A stretch of DNA of 18,302 nucleotides, taken from contig JBARRO010000245.1 of NCBI GenBank assembly GCA_049644265.1, forward strand, positions 1-18,302, in the 5' to 3' direction. Position numbers and translations under genes: made by a program. Position 1 is the stretch's first letter. The number at the start of each line of letters is the position of its first letter. Under the pieces are notes generated by a model. The model was not told where the DNA came from. It did no database searches and saw only the letters and a list, made by a program, of their open reading frames with translations. Of the stretch, positions 1 to 7,980 are shown one piece after another. This DNA comes from JBARRO01 sp049644265 (GTDB taxonomy: Bacteria; Bacteroidota; Ignavibacteria; UBA10030).

Positions 1-6
1 CCGTTA

Positions 7-26
7 TGTGCCTAATGAAAGTAGAC
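7..26 (+). repeat. Left terminal inverted repeat of the insertion sequence
   Basis: It reads TGTGCCTAATGAAAGTAGAC and matches the reverse complement of 1270-1289 at 15 of 20 positions, including an uninterrupted AAAGTAGAC at the inner end and TG at the outer part. The exact outer boundary could be a base or two off, because the repeat is imperfect and the window starts just outside it. Confidence 0.65.
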
Positions 27-1019
27 TAGTTTAGCTTTGACCGCTGGATTGAGCTTAAAGATAATAGATTTGAGTTGTTTAGGTTGTTGGTTGCGTTCGA
101 ACAAAATGTTCAGTCGTTCCAGTTTCAGGTTCCATTCGGCCAAGATGAAATAGTTGATGTAGGACTTTGAGATGGGGATCTGTTCTTTGAGAATGTCAAT
201 GTAGCCCCACTTAGTCTTTGGATCTTCGAAGACTTTTCGAATGAAGTAGACCTTGGGAACGAAGCGCCTCTTCGGGGTTCGATCCGGCTTTTTGTAGCCT
301 GTGTACCAAGCATAGGCCTTGTTGAAGTCGACCAGTCTCTGATCGACGTGCTCGATGCTTCGATAGCGTTCCCAGTTCCAGAACTTGCGCGTGAAGATGC
401 TGTTGGAGCCTTCGACGGATGCTTGGTTCCATGGGGTCCTAGGCGCAATGAAGACCGGATTGATCCGTTGCTGGAGCAGATAGAGCACGACGCTGTTCAG
501 CGTTCGAGGTTCGGGACCTGCACCCGCAAACGCGAAGCCATTATCGAGCTTGACCACAGCAGGCTTCTCGAAAAGCTTGAAGAAGCGCTCCAAGTGTGGG
601 ATCACCTCCTGAGCCGTCTCCCCGGCAATACGCTGAAAGTGCTTGAGTTTCCGGGGGAATCTGAGAGAGAAAGCGATAAAGTTCAGAGGCTGCGTGCGAC
701 CAGTGAGGAACTTCTTGCCGATGAAGTCCACCTCCAGGAGACTGTCACCTAAGCCGTTGATCAAAGACTCTGGATAGTGCAGATACCGGCTGACGCCCTT
801 GCGACGAACCTTCGGCAGAGTAGCCAACCCGTGCTTGCTGAGCGTTCGACCGATGAATCGCAGCGACAAGCTGTTGGCTGTGGGATACCGCTCACGATAG
901 CGTCGCTCGATCGCTGAGGCTCCAGCAAAGCGACGTCGGACGTCGGCTTCCAGCTCTGCGTGGATCATGAGCACTCGTTGCTCATCCCGCTGACTGTAGG
1001 TGCGCATATGGCCCTTCAT
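12..1019 (-). CDS. IS transposase, main DDE/integrase-core frame
   Basis: This 335-codon frame encodes the catalytic part of a DDE transposase that would cut and join the element's ends. The integrase core carries the expected acidic residues: D98 in LLEVDFIGKKF, D159 in VVKLDNGFAF and E203 in PWNQASVEGSNSIF. An N-terminal segment (about 10-70) is basic and probably helix-turn-helix. The apparent start MKGHM has no Shine-Dalgarno sequence, and the frame stays open for 38 codons upstream, to a run of seven T where it meets a short frame with a good ribosome binding site (1130-1186). The real product is therefore probably about 391 residues, made by a -1 shift, or the gene is a frameshifted remnant. 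The catalytic triad is intact, so recent activity is plausible. The stop lies within the left inverted repeat. Confidence 0.8.
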   Translation of the reverse strand: MKGHMRTYSQRDEQRVLMIHAELEADVRRRFAGASAIERRYRERYPTANSLSLRFIGRTLSKHGLATLPKVRRKGVSRYLHYPESLINGLGDSLLEVDFIGKKFLTGRTQPLNFIAFSLRFPRKLKHFQRIAGETAQEVIPHLERFFKLFEKPAVVKLDNGFAFAGAGPEPRTLNSVVLYLLQQRINPVFIAPRTPWNQASVEGSNSIFTRKFWNWERYRSIEHVDQRLVDFNKAYAWYTGYKKPDRTPKRRFVPKVYFIRKVFEDPKTKWGYIDILKEQIPISKSYINYFILAEWNLKLERLNILFERNQQPKQLKSIIFKLNPAVKAKLVYFH

Positions 1020-1129
1020 CCAGCCACGGCGATCAACGGTGAGGTTTTGGTCCGGAGAACGTGTCCATGCATAGATAAACCTGCGGGGTCGCTTGGTCAG
1101 TTCGATGATCTTAGAACGCGAAAGATCTT

Positions 1130-1139
1130 TTAAAAAAAT
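1130..1139 (-). other. Putative -1 frameshift site (A TTT TTT TAA)
   Basis: On the minus strand the codons run CTA TTT TTT TAA. A tRNA-Phe slipping back one base on the T7 run would re-pair perfectly and read TTA AAA GAT, entering the catalytic frame. Homopolymer runs of this kind serve insertion sequences for programmed ribosomal frameshifting or transcriptional slippage. A simple indel mutation or a sequencing error in the homopolymer would look the same. Confidence 0.45.
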
Positions 1140-1186
1140 AGCTCATGCACCAAACGCCGATACAGTATCGCTTCATCCTTGCGCAT
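1130..1186 (-). CDS. Short first frame of the transposase (N-terminal 18 residues)
   Basis: It encodes MRKDEAILYRRLVHELFF and then stops at TAA. It has a strong AGGAGG ribosome binding site (1192-1197) five bases before the ATG, whereas the downstream main frame has none. The stop comes directly after a run of seven T (1132-1138). A -1 slip there continues into LKDLSRSKIIELTKRPRR and on through DRRGW into the main frame without another stop. The joined sequence reads like the helix-turn-helix start of an integrase-type transposase, so I take it as the true translation start. Confidence 0.6.
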   Translation of the reverse strand: MRKDEAILYRRLVHELFF

Positions 1187-1269
1187 ACAAACCTCCTCGA
1201 GGGTTTACCTGGTGGTGCCAAGGTACGATGTCAAAGAACAATCTACAAAGCAGATATCCTAGAATAACT

Positions 1270-1289
1270 GTCTACTTTTATCTGTCACC
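1270..1289 (-). repeat. Right terminal inverted repeat of the insertion sequence
   Basis: On the minus strand it reads GGTGACAGATAAAAGTAGAC, pairing with the left end. It lies about 80 bases upstream of the short first transposase frame and marks the junction with the interrupted gene to the right. Confidence 0.65.
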
Positions 1290-3581
1290 CAACCGGTAAC
1301 AAGTAATCTGCTGATTGAACCACCAACTGGGTATGAAGTTACTCTTCGTTGGTGGAAGTCGTTACGGGGCTTCATTGACAATTCCTCCACTGCTCCGGAT
1401 CACCTTTTTCCCGGCCCCCCGGAGGACCCTCCGACCCATTACCCTTTGTCTGGAGATCCCGTGGAGAGGACTGGGGCCTTGGACGGAGGCTCGTATTCTA
1501 GCTCGCCCGGTGATCGACGAACGTTTTCCAACACAGGTCCGTTCTTCTTTCAGCCGGGTGACACGCAGGAAGTCACCGTCGGGGTCATTGCCGGCCTTGG
1601 CGCAGATCGATTTTCGAGTATATCGGTCATGAAGGCAAATGACGCAGCCGCGCAGTCATGGTATGATGGACTTCTGCAATTTCCTAAGCCCCCAGCTTCT
1701 CCGATCGCCGTCGCAAGCGAACTCGACGGAAAGGTCATCATCGAATGGGGAAGCAATATTACACGAGTGAAAGAAACAGAGGCGCAGGTCTCACAACCAG
1801 GTGATTATGAGTTTGAGGGTTACAATGTGTATCAACTTCCGAAGGCAGATGCGCCTCTCTCGAGCTCAAAACTGCTTGCCACGTACGATGTCGTGAACAG
1901 GTTTGCCGTTATCCTGAGCACTGTGTACGATCCCATTCTGGGTGTCTACTTGACCAAGCCAATCCAATTCGGAACGAACTCCGGCATTCAACGGTATTTC
2001 GTTTTTGACTGGGACTATATTAACGACGTCGCGCTTGATTCGAGTCATGAGTACCTTCTCGCGATAACAGCATATTCACATACCGCGAGCACCGGTTTCC
2101 CGGCGGCGTTGGAATCGTCACCATTCGTTGTGACGGTCAGGTCTGAACTGCCTCCGGGGATTACCCCGGTGGTCAGCTTTGGGGACACGCTGCCCCTCTC
2201 GAAGTCTGGAATCAGCGATGGATCAGCGCTCGTCACCGTTGTGAGTCCAACACGATTGACGGGTCACTCTTACAAGATAACGTTCGATTCGTCTGGAGCG
2301 TGGGACTTGATCGACGTGAGTGGCGGAGCGGTTCCGGGAACGGGCAGCGTGCGGGTTGCTAATACGGCAGTTCTCGAGTGTATCAAGGACCAGAGCGGCG
2401 GCCCGGCGAGTCCCATCGCGGACGGTATGCAAATCAGAGTTTTTTCCGCTCCCAATGGAGTGAGAGACTTCTTACATGTGCGGAACCCGGCCGGCAACAT
2501 AGTTCCGCCATCGTATTCTGGCTTTTCAGCGTTAGGTAATCAAGGGTTCCCTTGCGTGTCGGGGGCAGATACGTTGAGCGGCGGTGGTCCTTCTATTGGG
2601 GATTATGGTGGATCGGGGTCTGATCGATGGGGGATCCATACAGGTGGCACAGGAACAGGAGGCGACGCTACATATTCTGGTCGCTGGCTCCCACGAGTCA
2701 TGCGTTCAAGTCCGTATTCGGGTACTTCAAACTTCCAACGGTTTGTCCCGTTTGATTATGAACTTCGGTTTGTCGATACAAGCACAGTCAAACCAAAGGC
2801 CTATTCGGCCTTCACAGATGGCAGGGTAATAACGGTTCCGTTCGAAATCTGGAACACTGGAATAGGGACGCCGAATGACCCATCTGACGACATTCGGATG
2901 ATTCCTTGGGTCAACGACCAGGATGTAGACGGTAAGTTCAACCTGGAGAAGCTTGACCATTCTGTTTCCGGAGCGGATGATGACCCGTACACCGATTGGA
3001 TTTACTGGATGGACCCTAATCCCAAGTCAACCGGTTCTGCTGGGTACGATGCCTTTGCTGCGGATCCCTTTTATGACGGAGGGGGTGCTGTGACAGGTAC
3101 AGGTGATGAGGTGATGGCCCGGGTTGTTCTTGTTGCAGTGAATGGGGGGAGTGTCAGCGCTTCGGATTGGCCAGCGAATGTTATTTCGCTCATGCCGAAG
3201 ACTGGTAATGTTTTCCGCATCATAAGCACAAAGCCGCATTCCCGGCTTGATGCATATATGTTTGACACGGCTCCGTACAAGGCAACGACCGGAGCGAATT
3301 CCGTCCAGGAGATTGTGTACAGCTTCCATCTTTCCCAAAACTATCCTAATCCCTTCAATCCCACAACCCGAATTGAATACTCAGTCGCTCACCGTGGGAG
3401 AGTCACTTTGAAGATTATCGACATTCTGGGAAGGGAAGTTGCTGTGCTTGTCAATGAGGAAAAATCCGCGGGGAGATATTCCGTGGCCTGGAATGCATCA
3501 AAGATTGCGAGCGGTGTGTATTTCTACAGGCTGGAATCGGGGGGATTTGTCGAAACGAAGAAGTTGGTCTTTCTTAAGTAG
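1290..3581 (+). pseudogene. T9SS type A sorting domain protein, 5'-truncated by the IS
   Basis: This is the C-terminal ~763 codons of a large secreted or surface protein. The frame is open from the IS boundary and shows protein-like sequence (EPPTGYEVTLRWWKSL, then PLSGDPV) well before the first ATG at 1623 or the GTG at 1446, so the start has been removed. A segment around PGDTQEVTVGVIAGLGADR, followed by a fibronectin-like region (SELDGKVIIEWG, EFEGYNVYQLP), resembles large exported proteins of Ignavibacteria and relatives. The last ~85 residues form a type A T9SS sorting domain: NYPNPFNPTTRIEYSV, LGREVAVLVNEE, SGVYFYRL and a terminal KKLVFLK. That domain directs export across the outer membrane and is then removed or anchored. 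The rest of the gene would lie left of the window. Function beyond secretion is unknown. If a start inside the fragment is used, the product would have no visible signal peptide. Confidence 0.8.
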
Positions 3582-3600
3582 GGATTTGTCAAATTCATCG

Positions 3601-3636
3601 AACGGGCATGCAGTCTGTTCTGTGTGCCCGTTTTTC
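3601..3636 (+). terminator. Rho-independent terminator after the T9SS protein gene
   Basis: A 12-bp stem (3602-3613 with 3620-3631, including two G-U pairs) with a six-base loop is followed by TTTTT. It lies 20 bases past the stop codon and overlaps the stop of the convergent crotonase gene by two bases. Confidence 0.85.
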
Positions 3637-4531
3637 ATTTCTTTCGCCGTCTCTTCGTCTGCTTACTGCTTCCCGCCGTCTGCTTACTGTTTACTGCCAT
3701 CTGCCGTCTGATCTTCTCATAATCGATCGGACGCTTCTCGGAAAATGCCTTGATTCCCTCAGCGATTTCTGGAGCCGACGTGTGCACCGTAAGCCAATCG
3801 CGCACATGGCCGATGGTCATGCTCCACGACAGGTCGCGCCAGAAGTTCAACTGCTGCTTTGTGTATCGCGTGCATTCGGGCAGCTTCTTCAGAAGTTTCT
3901 GAGCCATTCGGTCGACTGCTGCATCCAGTTGGTTCCTCGGGACGACTTCGTTTATTAGTCCCCACTCGAGCGCTTTCGAGGCGGAGATTTTCTCACACAA
4001 GAACAGAATCTCTCTTGCTCGCCGGTCCCCGACTATCAGCGGAAGCCATTGCGTTGCCCCGGCTGCCGGCACACTGCCGTGCTCGGTCCCAACATGACGG
4101 ATATAAACGTCAGAAGCAGCAATGGCCAGATCGCACGACATCTGGAGTTCATTTCCACCTCCAACCACCATCCCATTGAGCCGGGCAATCGTCGGCTTAC
4201 CGATGTTCCGGAGTCGGTCGAACGTCTCGATGAAAACTCCCATCCACTTGTAGAAATCGTTCGGTTTCGGCAGAAAATCTTCTCCCCATTCTTTCAAATC
4301 CGCACCCGTGCAAAATGCCTTCTCACCCGCACCTGTCAGGACTACCACACCAACCGCGTCATCCCAGGCCGCATCCTGAAACGCTGCCCCGAGCTCCCGT
4401 AGCGTCTCGAGATTCAGACAATTATGAACCTGCGGACGGTTGATCGTGATCGTCGCGACCCAGTCCTTCTTTTCATAAATAATGTTCTTGAACCTGAATT
4501 GCTTGGAAGCAAGTCCGGAGTATTTGGTCAT
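3635..4531 (-). CDS. Enoyl-CoA hydratase/isomerase (crotonase) family protein
   Basis: A soluble crotonase-superfamily enzyme of 298 residues that acts on an acyl-CoA thioester, most simply adding water to an enoyl-CoA. The fold is clear: ITINRPQVHNCLN near 28-40, the oxyanion-hole segment FCTGADLKEWG (73-83), and VGGGNELQMSCDLAIA (123-138) supplying the second oxyanion-hole glycine and E128. E150 in VGTEHGSVP probably corresponds to the second catalytic glutamate of hydratases. The substrate cannot be read from the sequence. The family core ends around KRPIDYEKIRR; the last ~22 residues are a low-complexity basic tail ending KRRRKK, encoded by microrepeat DNA, and probably not functional. 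No Shine-Dalgarno precedes the ATG, where a microrepeat block begins almost directly. The EthD-like gene lies upstream on the same strand and may share a transcript. Confidence 0.85.
   Translation of the reverse strand: MTKYSGLASKQFRFKNIIYEKKDWVATITINRPQVHNCLNLETLRELGAAFQDAAWDDAVGVVVLTGAGEKAFCTGADLKEWGEDFLPKPNDFYKWMGVFIETFDRLRNIGKPTIARLNGMVVGGGNELQMSCDLAIAASDVYIRHVGTEHGSVPAAGATQWLPLIVGDRRAREILFLCEKISASKALEWGLINEVVPRNQLDAAVDRMAQKLLKKLPECTRYTKQQLNFWRDLSWSMTIGHVRDWLTVHTSAPEIAEGIKAFSEKRPIDYEKIRRQMAVNSKQTAGSSKQTKRRRKK
3655..3712. repeat. Microrepeat tract read into the crotonase C-terminus
   Basis: The plus strand shows recurring CTGCTTACTG and GCCGTCTG words. Read on the minus strand they encode the repetitive tail of the crotonase (SKQTAGSSKQT). 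The tract resembles the intergenic microrepeats elsewhere in the window rather than conserved coding sequence. Confidence 0.55.
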
Positions 4532-4534
4532 GGG

Positions 4535-4722
4535 GAGTGGAGTAGTGGAGTAGATGAGTAGTGGAGTAGATGAGTCTATGAGTCTATGAGTCTTTGAGTC
4601 TATGAGTCGATAAGTAAGGAGGAGATGTCTAGCGGAAACTGGTAACTGGCTACTGGAAACTGTTGACTGATCGACAACTCGAAACCCGAAATCCGAAACT
4701 CTAAACTCTAAACTCGAAACTT
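4535..4722. repeat. Mosaic of four different microrepeat blocks
   Basis: This gap between two minus-strand genes is built almost entirely of short degenerate repeats, each block with its own word. About 4535-4571 is GAGTAGTGGAGTAGAT-like; 4572-4608 is ATGAGTCT units; 4633-4662 is GGAAACTGGTAACTGG-like; and 4678-4722 is CGAAACTCTAAACT-like. No open frame, tRNA or clear terminator is seen. The units are too short and variable for a CRISPR array. Confidence 0.8.
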
Positions 4723-5025
4723 CTATTCTTTAACTTCCGCAAAGAACATCGTAACCAGGCTGCCGGCAAAATCCATGACGTCGCGTGCTGCCGCTTTTCC
4801 TTCGGGCGATGCGAGAGCCCGTTGCATGGCGTCTTGATTGTCAAAATACATCTCCGCCATCAGATAGTGCCTTGGCTCGCCGATTGGAGCTCCGGTGATC
4901 GATGCCACTTCGAGTTTTCGGAGGCCGGGCCATTTCTTGACAAGCGGGGTGTGGATGTCATGATAGTGCGCATCGAAGGCCGGCTTATTCTCCGGGGTTT
5001 TGTACATCGCAACGAGTTTGACCAT
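4723..5025 (-). CDS. EthD domain (dimeric alpha-beta barrel) protein
   Basis: A 100-residue EthD-family protein of the ferredoxin-like dimeric alpha-beta barrel fold. The sequence runs from MVKLVAMYKTPEN through HYHDIHTPLVKKWPGL, YLMAEMYFD and ALASPEGKAAA to MFFAEVKE, the usual pattern and length for the family. Members assist or catalyse steps in breakdown of ethers and aromatic compounds, but most have unknown substrates, so no reaction is assigned. I chose the ATG at 5025, although the frame is open to a TTG at 5097. The family begins at MVKL, and a good promoter (TTGCTT, 17 bases, TATATT) occupies 5069-5097, making the upstream starts untranscribed. The crotonase gene lies downstream on the same strand; a shared catabolic role is only a guess. 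Confidence 0.8.
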   Translation of the reverse strand: MVKLVAMYKTPENKPAFDAHYHDIHTPLVKKWPGLRKLEVASITGAPIGEPRHYLMAEMYFDNQDAMQRALASPEGKAAARDVMDFAGSLVTMFFAEVKE

Positions 5026-5068
5026 GAAGGAACCCGATTCAGAATGTGTGTGATAATTTCCGGACGGA

Positions 5069-5097
5069 AATATAGAGGATGACATTCTGATAAGCAA
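5069..5097 (-). promoter_or_regulatory. Sigma70-type promoter for the EthD gene
   Basis: On the minus strand TTGCTT (5097-5092) and TATATT (5074-5069) are separated by exactly 17 bases, 44 bases before the ATG at 5025. It also lies in the divergent gap before glnE. Confidence 0.6.
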
Positions 5098-5145
5098 GAA
5101 ACGCCCGATGAATTTGTACGAGTTTTTCGGTATGTTCCTCTCACA

Positions 5146-7980
5146 ATGAACGCTCAGGGTGTCAGTCGTTTCCAGCCTTCCGAAAAGGATGTCGAGTTGT
5201 TGCGATCCGTCGAGGAGATGGTGGTCGCCGCAGGGATTTCTCCGTCAGAGTTTGTGGATACTTTCAGGACCGATCTTGGAACATCTGCAGACCCCGGCCG
5301 CGCTCTTCTGAACTTCCAACGCTTCATCTCGGCTGGATTCACTTCGAGTCTTCTCTCTGATTTTCACCAGCACAGAGTTCTCCAAACCGTCGCCCTCGAA
5401 CTCTTCAGTCAATCCCAGTATCTTTCCGATATCCTCGTCCGCAATCCTGAACTCCTTCGCTGGCTCACTGCGTCAGGAGAGTTGAAGAAGAAGAAAGGAA
5501 GGGAGGATTTTCAAGCCGAGACCGGACTGGCGATGGCACCCTTTGAGCGGACGGACCGAAAGCTCGATGCCCTCAAACGCCTCCAGCGGCGTGAATTGCT
5601 GAGAATCGGAACCCGTGAAATTCTGCGCGAAGCGGACATCCCGGACGTGACGGACGAGCTCTCCGCGCTTGCCGATGTCCTTGTGGATCGCATCGTTGAC
5701 CTCAGCTCTCGCGACCTCCTTCTTAAGGCGGGAATCTCCGTTGAAAACTCGTTTGCTGTGATCGGACTCGGAAAACTCGGTGGATCAGAGCTTAATTTCA
5801 GCTCTGATATCGACCTTCTGTTCGTCTACGACCACGACGGAGAACTCGAAGGCTCGGCAGAGAGGATCCGAACTCTGCACGAGTTCTTTGTGCGTCTCGG
5901 AGAGATGATCATCCGGAGACTTTCCGAACACACGAATGAAGGCCATCTGTATCGGGTGGATATGCGCCTGCGGCCTGACGGTAAATCGGGTCCGCTCGCG
6001 ATGTCAAGAAGCACGTATCTCAATTATTACGAGGCGCGCGGTGAGCTCTGGGAGCGGCAAATGCTGCTGAAAGCACGGGTGGTCGCGGGAAATCGGCCGA
6101 TGGGCGAACAGTGGCTTGAGGATCTCCAGCCGTTTCTGTTTCCGAAGAGTCTTGTGCGGAGTCCGTTGGAAGAGATTGCGTCGATCAAAGCAGGTATTGA
6201 ACGTCAGCTTGAGGGCGAACAAAATGTCAAGCTTGGTGCCGGCGGGATTCGGGACATTGAATTCATTGTCCAGGCGGCTCAACTGATGAACGGCAGAGAT
6301 CAGAAGATCATCCGCGAGCGGAATACGCTTCTCGCTCTTGAGCGGCTGGTCGGAACCGGTTTCATGACGAAACAGGAGGGACAGAAGCTGTCGGATGCCT
6401 ACGTGTTCCTCAGAAGTGTGGAACACCGGCTGCAATTGCTCCACGGGATGCAAACCCATGCCATCCCGGAGTCGGAGGAGGAAGCGACGCTCCTTGCGCG
6501 CCGATTGGGATTCGGTTCAAGGGAAGATTTCATGAAGGAATTGGAAGCGCAGCGGCGGGCGGTAAGAAAGGTCTATGATTCCGTCTTTCGGACAAGGGCG
6601 CAAGCAACGGCAGGGAGGTTGAAGACCTACAGGAAGATTTCGCTTTCAAGATATGGATTGAAGAGGGAAGAAGATGCACGGCGGATTCTCGTTCAACTCA
6701 AAAACCAAATCGCGGAGCTTGAGTCTGTCGTTCCGCCGACCGTCCTGCTGAATGCTCTCAAAAAGTCCGGTTCTCCCGACAGAGCGCTGTCCAACCTCTT
6801 TAGGTTCGCATCAGCCCCTGCAGTACGACGCACCATCCTTCAGGCGCTTTCCGACAAGGAAATCCTGCATCTACTTATTCTCGTTGCTGCGAGAAGCAGG
6901 AATCTCTCACAGCTTCTTTCTGAAGAACCCCTTCTCTTTGAGTCCCTCGTTGGGAGGCCGGGAGAAGTATTGGGGACAGATCCGGGATGGATGTTCCTTC
7001 TCGACAGCGACCCGCGCAGGTTCAGACGTTTTAACGAGTTCAGAATTGCTCTCCGGTCCTTTGCGGGAAGAAACACGATTGAGGACGCTTCACGAGAACT
7101 TTCCGAAATCGCAGAATTGGTGTTCCAAAAAGCCTGCTTGAGAGTTGCAGGAGAGGACCCCGGTGTCAAGATTGCCATTCTTGCACTCGGCAAATTTGGG
7201 GGGAAGGAACTCGCTTTTGGTTCGGACCTGGATGTGGTGATGTTGTATGAGGGAAAAAACGGAACAGGGGCGGATCGAATCTTTAAGCGTATCCTTGGAG
7301 AAAGCAAAACCTATAACGTCGACGTACGTCTACGGCCCGAGGGGAAGAATGCCCCTCTCGCGAGCGAGCGGAGTTACTTTGAATCGTATTTTCGCTCGAG
7401 GGCCTTGCTGTGGGAGCGCCAATCGCTGCTGAAAGCGCGCGTGGTCTACGGAGATCGGATGCTCGCGGCCGACTTGCGGTCCCGTCTCGCGTCGTTGGTA
7501 TTTGGGCAGCCGCTGCCGAAAAACTGGACAGCTCAGATTCTTGCGATGCGACATCGGATGGAACATGAGAGATCAAATCGGCAGGAGGGGACGATGGACC
7601 TGAAGACGGAAAAAGGGGGACTTGTGGATCTGGAATTCGCTCTCCAGGCCCTTCAGTTGCGGTATGGTTCCACACATCACCGGATGGCTGCATCCAATAC
7701 CTTTGAAATTCTCCGCACCGTTCATCGACTTCGCCTGCTGCCGGGGCTAGTGGCGAGACGTCTCGAAAAGAACTACAAATACATCCGTGAGCTCGAATTC
7801 ATCGTCCGCCTCGACAACGAGTCCGGGAAGTTTGTCCTTTCCCGCGATCCTGAGTCATTGGCAGAAATTGCCGCTTCCATGCACGAACGGTCCGGAGTGT
7901 CACTTCTCCGCAAAGTACGGCGTATGCAAAAAGAGAACCGGCAACTGCTCACAACAATTCTCCTTCGATGCAAAGAATAA
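5146..7980 (+). CDS. glnE: Bifunctional glutamine synthetase adenylyltransferase/adenylyl-removing enzyme
   Basis: GlnE attaches AMP to, and removes it from, a tyrosine of glutamine synthetase, tuning cytoplasmic nitrogen assimilation. The 944 residues are the normal full length and show the two-part layout. The first nucleotidyltransferase domain has GLGKLGG (207-213), SDID (D221, D223) and YRVDMRLRPDG (D272). It is followed by a helical GlnD-type domain with GAGGIRDIEFIVQ and EHRLQLLHGMQTHAIP. The second has ALGKFGG (680-686), SDLD (D694, D696) and NVDVRLRPEG (D726), followed by KGGLVDLEFALQ. By family knowledge the N-terminal half removes AMP and the C-terminal half adds it. The second domain is oddly compact between its carboxylates: 30 residues against 49 in the first. 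No Shine-Dalgarno precedes the ATG, and no earlier start exists in frame nearby. The next gene overlaps it by 13 bases. Confidence 0.95.
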   Translation: MNAQGVSRFQPSEKDVELLRSVEEMVVAAGISPSEFVDTFRTDLGTSADPGRALLNFQRFISAGFTSSLLSDFHQHRVLQTVALELFSQSQYLSDILVRNPELLRWLTASGELKKKKGREDFQAETGLAMAPFERTDRKLDALKRLQRRELLRIGTREILREADIPDVTDELSALADVLVDRIVDLSSRDLLLKAGISVENSFAVIGLGKLGGSELNFSSDIDLLFVYDHDGELEGSAERIRTLHEFFVRLGEMIIRRLSEHTNEGHLYRVDMRLRPDGKSGPLAMSRSTYLNYYEARGELWERQMLLKARVVAGNRPMGEQWLEDLQPFLFPKSLVRSPLEEIASIKAGIERQLEGEQNVKLGAGGIRDIEFIVQAAQLMNGRDQKIIRERNTLLALERLVGTGFMTKQEGQKLSDAYVFLRSVEHRLQLLHGMQTHAIPESEEEATLLARRLGFGSREDFMKELEAQRRAVRKVYDSVFRTRAQATAGRLKTYRKISLSRYGLKREEDARRILVQLKNQIAELESVVPPTVLLNALKKSGSPDRALSNLFRFASAPAVRRTILQALSDKEILHLLILVAARSRNLSQLLSEEPLLFESLVGRPGEVLGTDPGWMFLLDSDPRRFRRFNEFRIALRSFAGRNTIEDASRELSEIAELVFQKACLRVAGEDPGVKIAILALGKFGGKELAFGSDLDVVMLYEGKNGTGADRIFKRILGESKTYNVDVRLRPEGKNAPLASERSYFESYFRSRALLWERQSLLKARVVYGDRMLAADLRSRLASLVFGQPLPKNWTAQILAMRHRMEHERSNRQEGTMDLKTEKGGLVDLEFALQALQLRYGSTHHRMAASNTFEILRTVHRLRLLPGLVARRLEKNYKYIRELEFIVRLDNESGKFVLSRDPESLAEIAASMHERSGVSLLRKVRRMQKENRQLLTTILLRCKE

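Larger units (their letters stand above)
7..1289 (-). mobile_element. Insertion sequence with frameshifted DDE transposase
   Basis: A 1283-base element is bounded by imperfect terminal inverted repeats (7-26 and 1270-1289, 15 of 20 bases identical) and holds one transposase read right to left. The transposase stop codon (12-14) lies inside the left repeat, as is usual for compact insertion sequences. On the right the element abuts an open coding frame of a T9SS-secreted protein that has no start codon, so it appears to have inserted into that gene. Only six bases left of the element are visible, and I could not identify a target-site duplication. The transposase resembles integrase-core (rve) transposases such as those of IS481/IS3-related families; I cannot assign the family with certainty. 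Confidence 0.75.

Noticed and set aside
1315..1632. A 105-codon plus-strand frame beginning with ATG after the IS
   Set aside because: It overlaps the T9SS protein frame, which shows clear family-like sequence over the same bases. This frame is low-complexity and P/R-rich.
4535..4722. Possible CRISPR array or direct-repeat origin
   Set aside because: The units are 7-16 bases, degenerate and change from block to block. There are no constant repeats with unique spacers, no cas genes and no replication genes nearby.
5026..5097. N-terminal extension of the EthD protein from TTG 5097 or ATG 5085
   Set aside because: The extra 20-24 residues are unlike the family, and the bases coincide with a well-spaced TTGCTT/TATATT promoter. 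The ATG at 5025 gives the usual ~100-residue protein.
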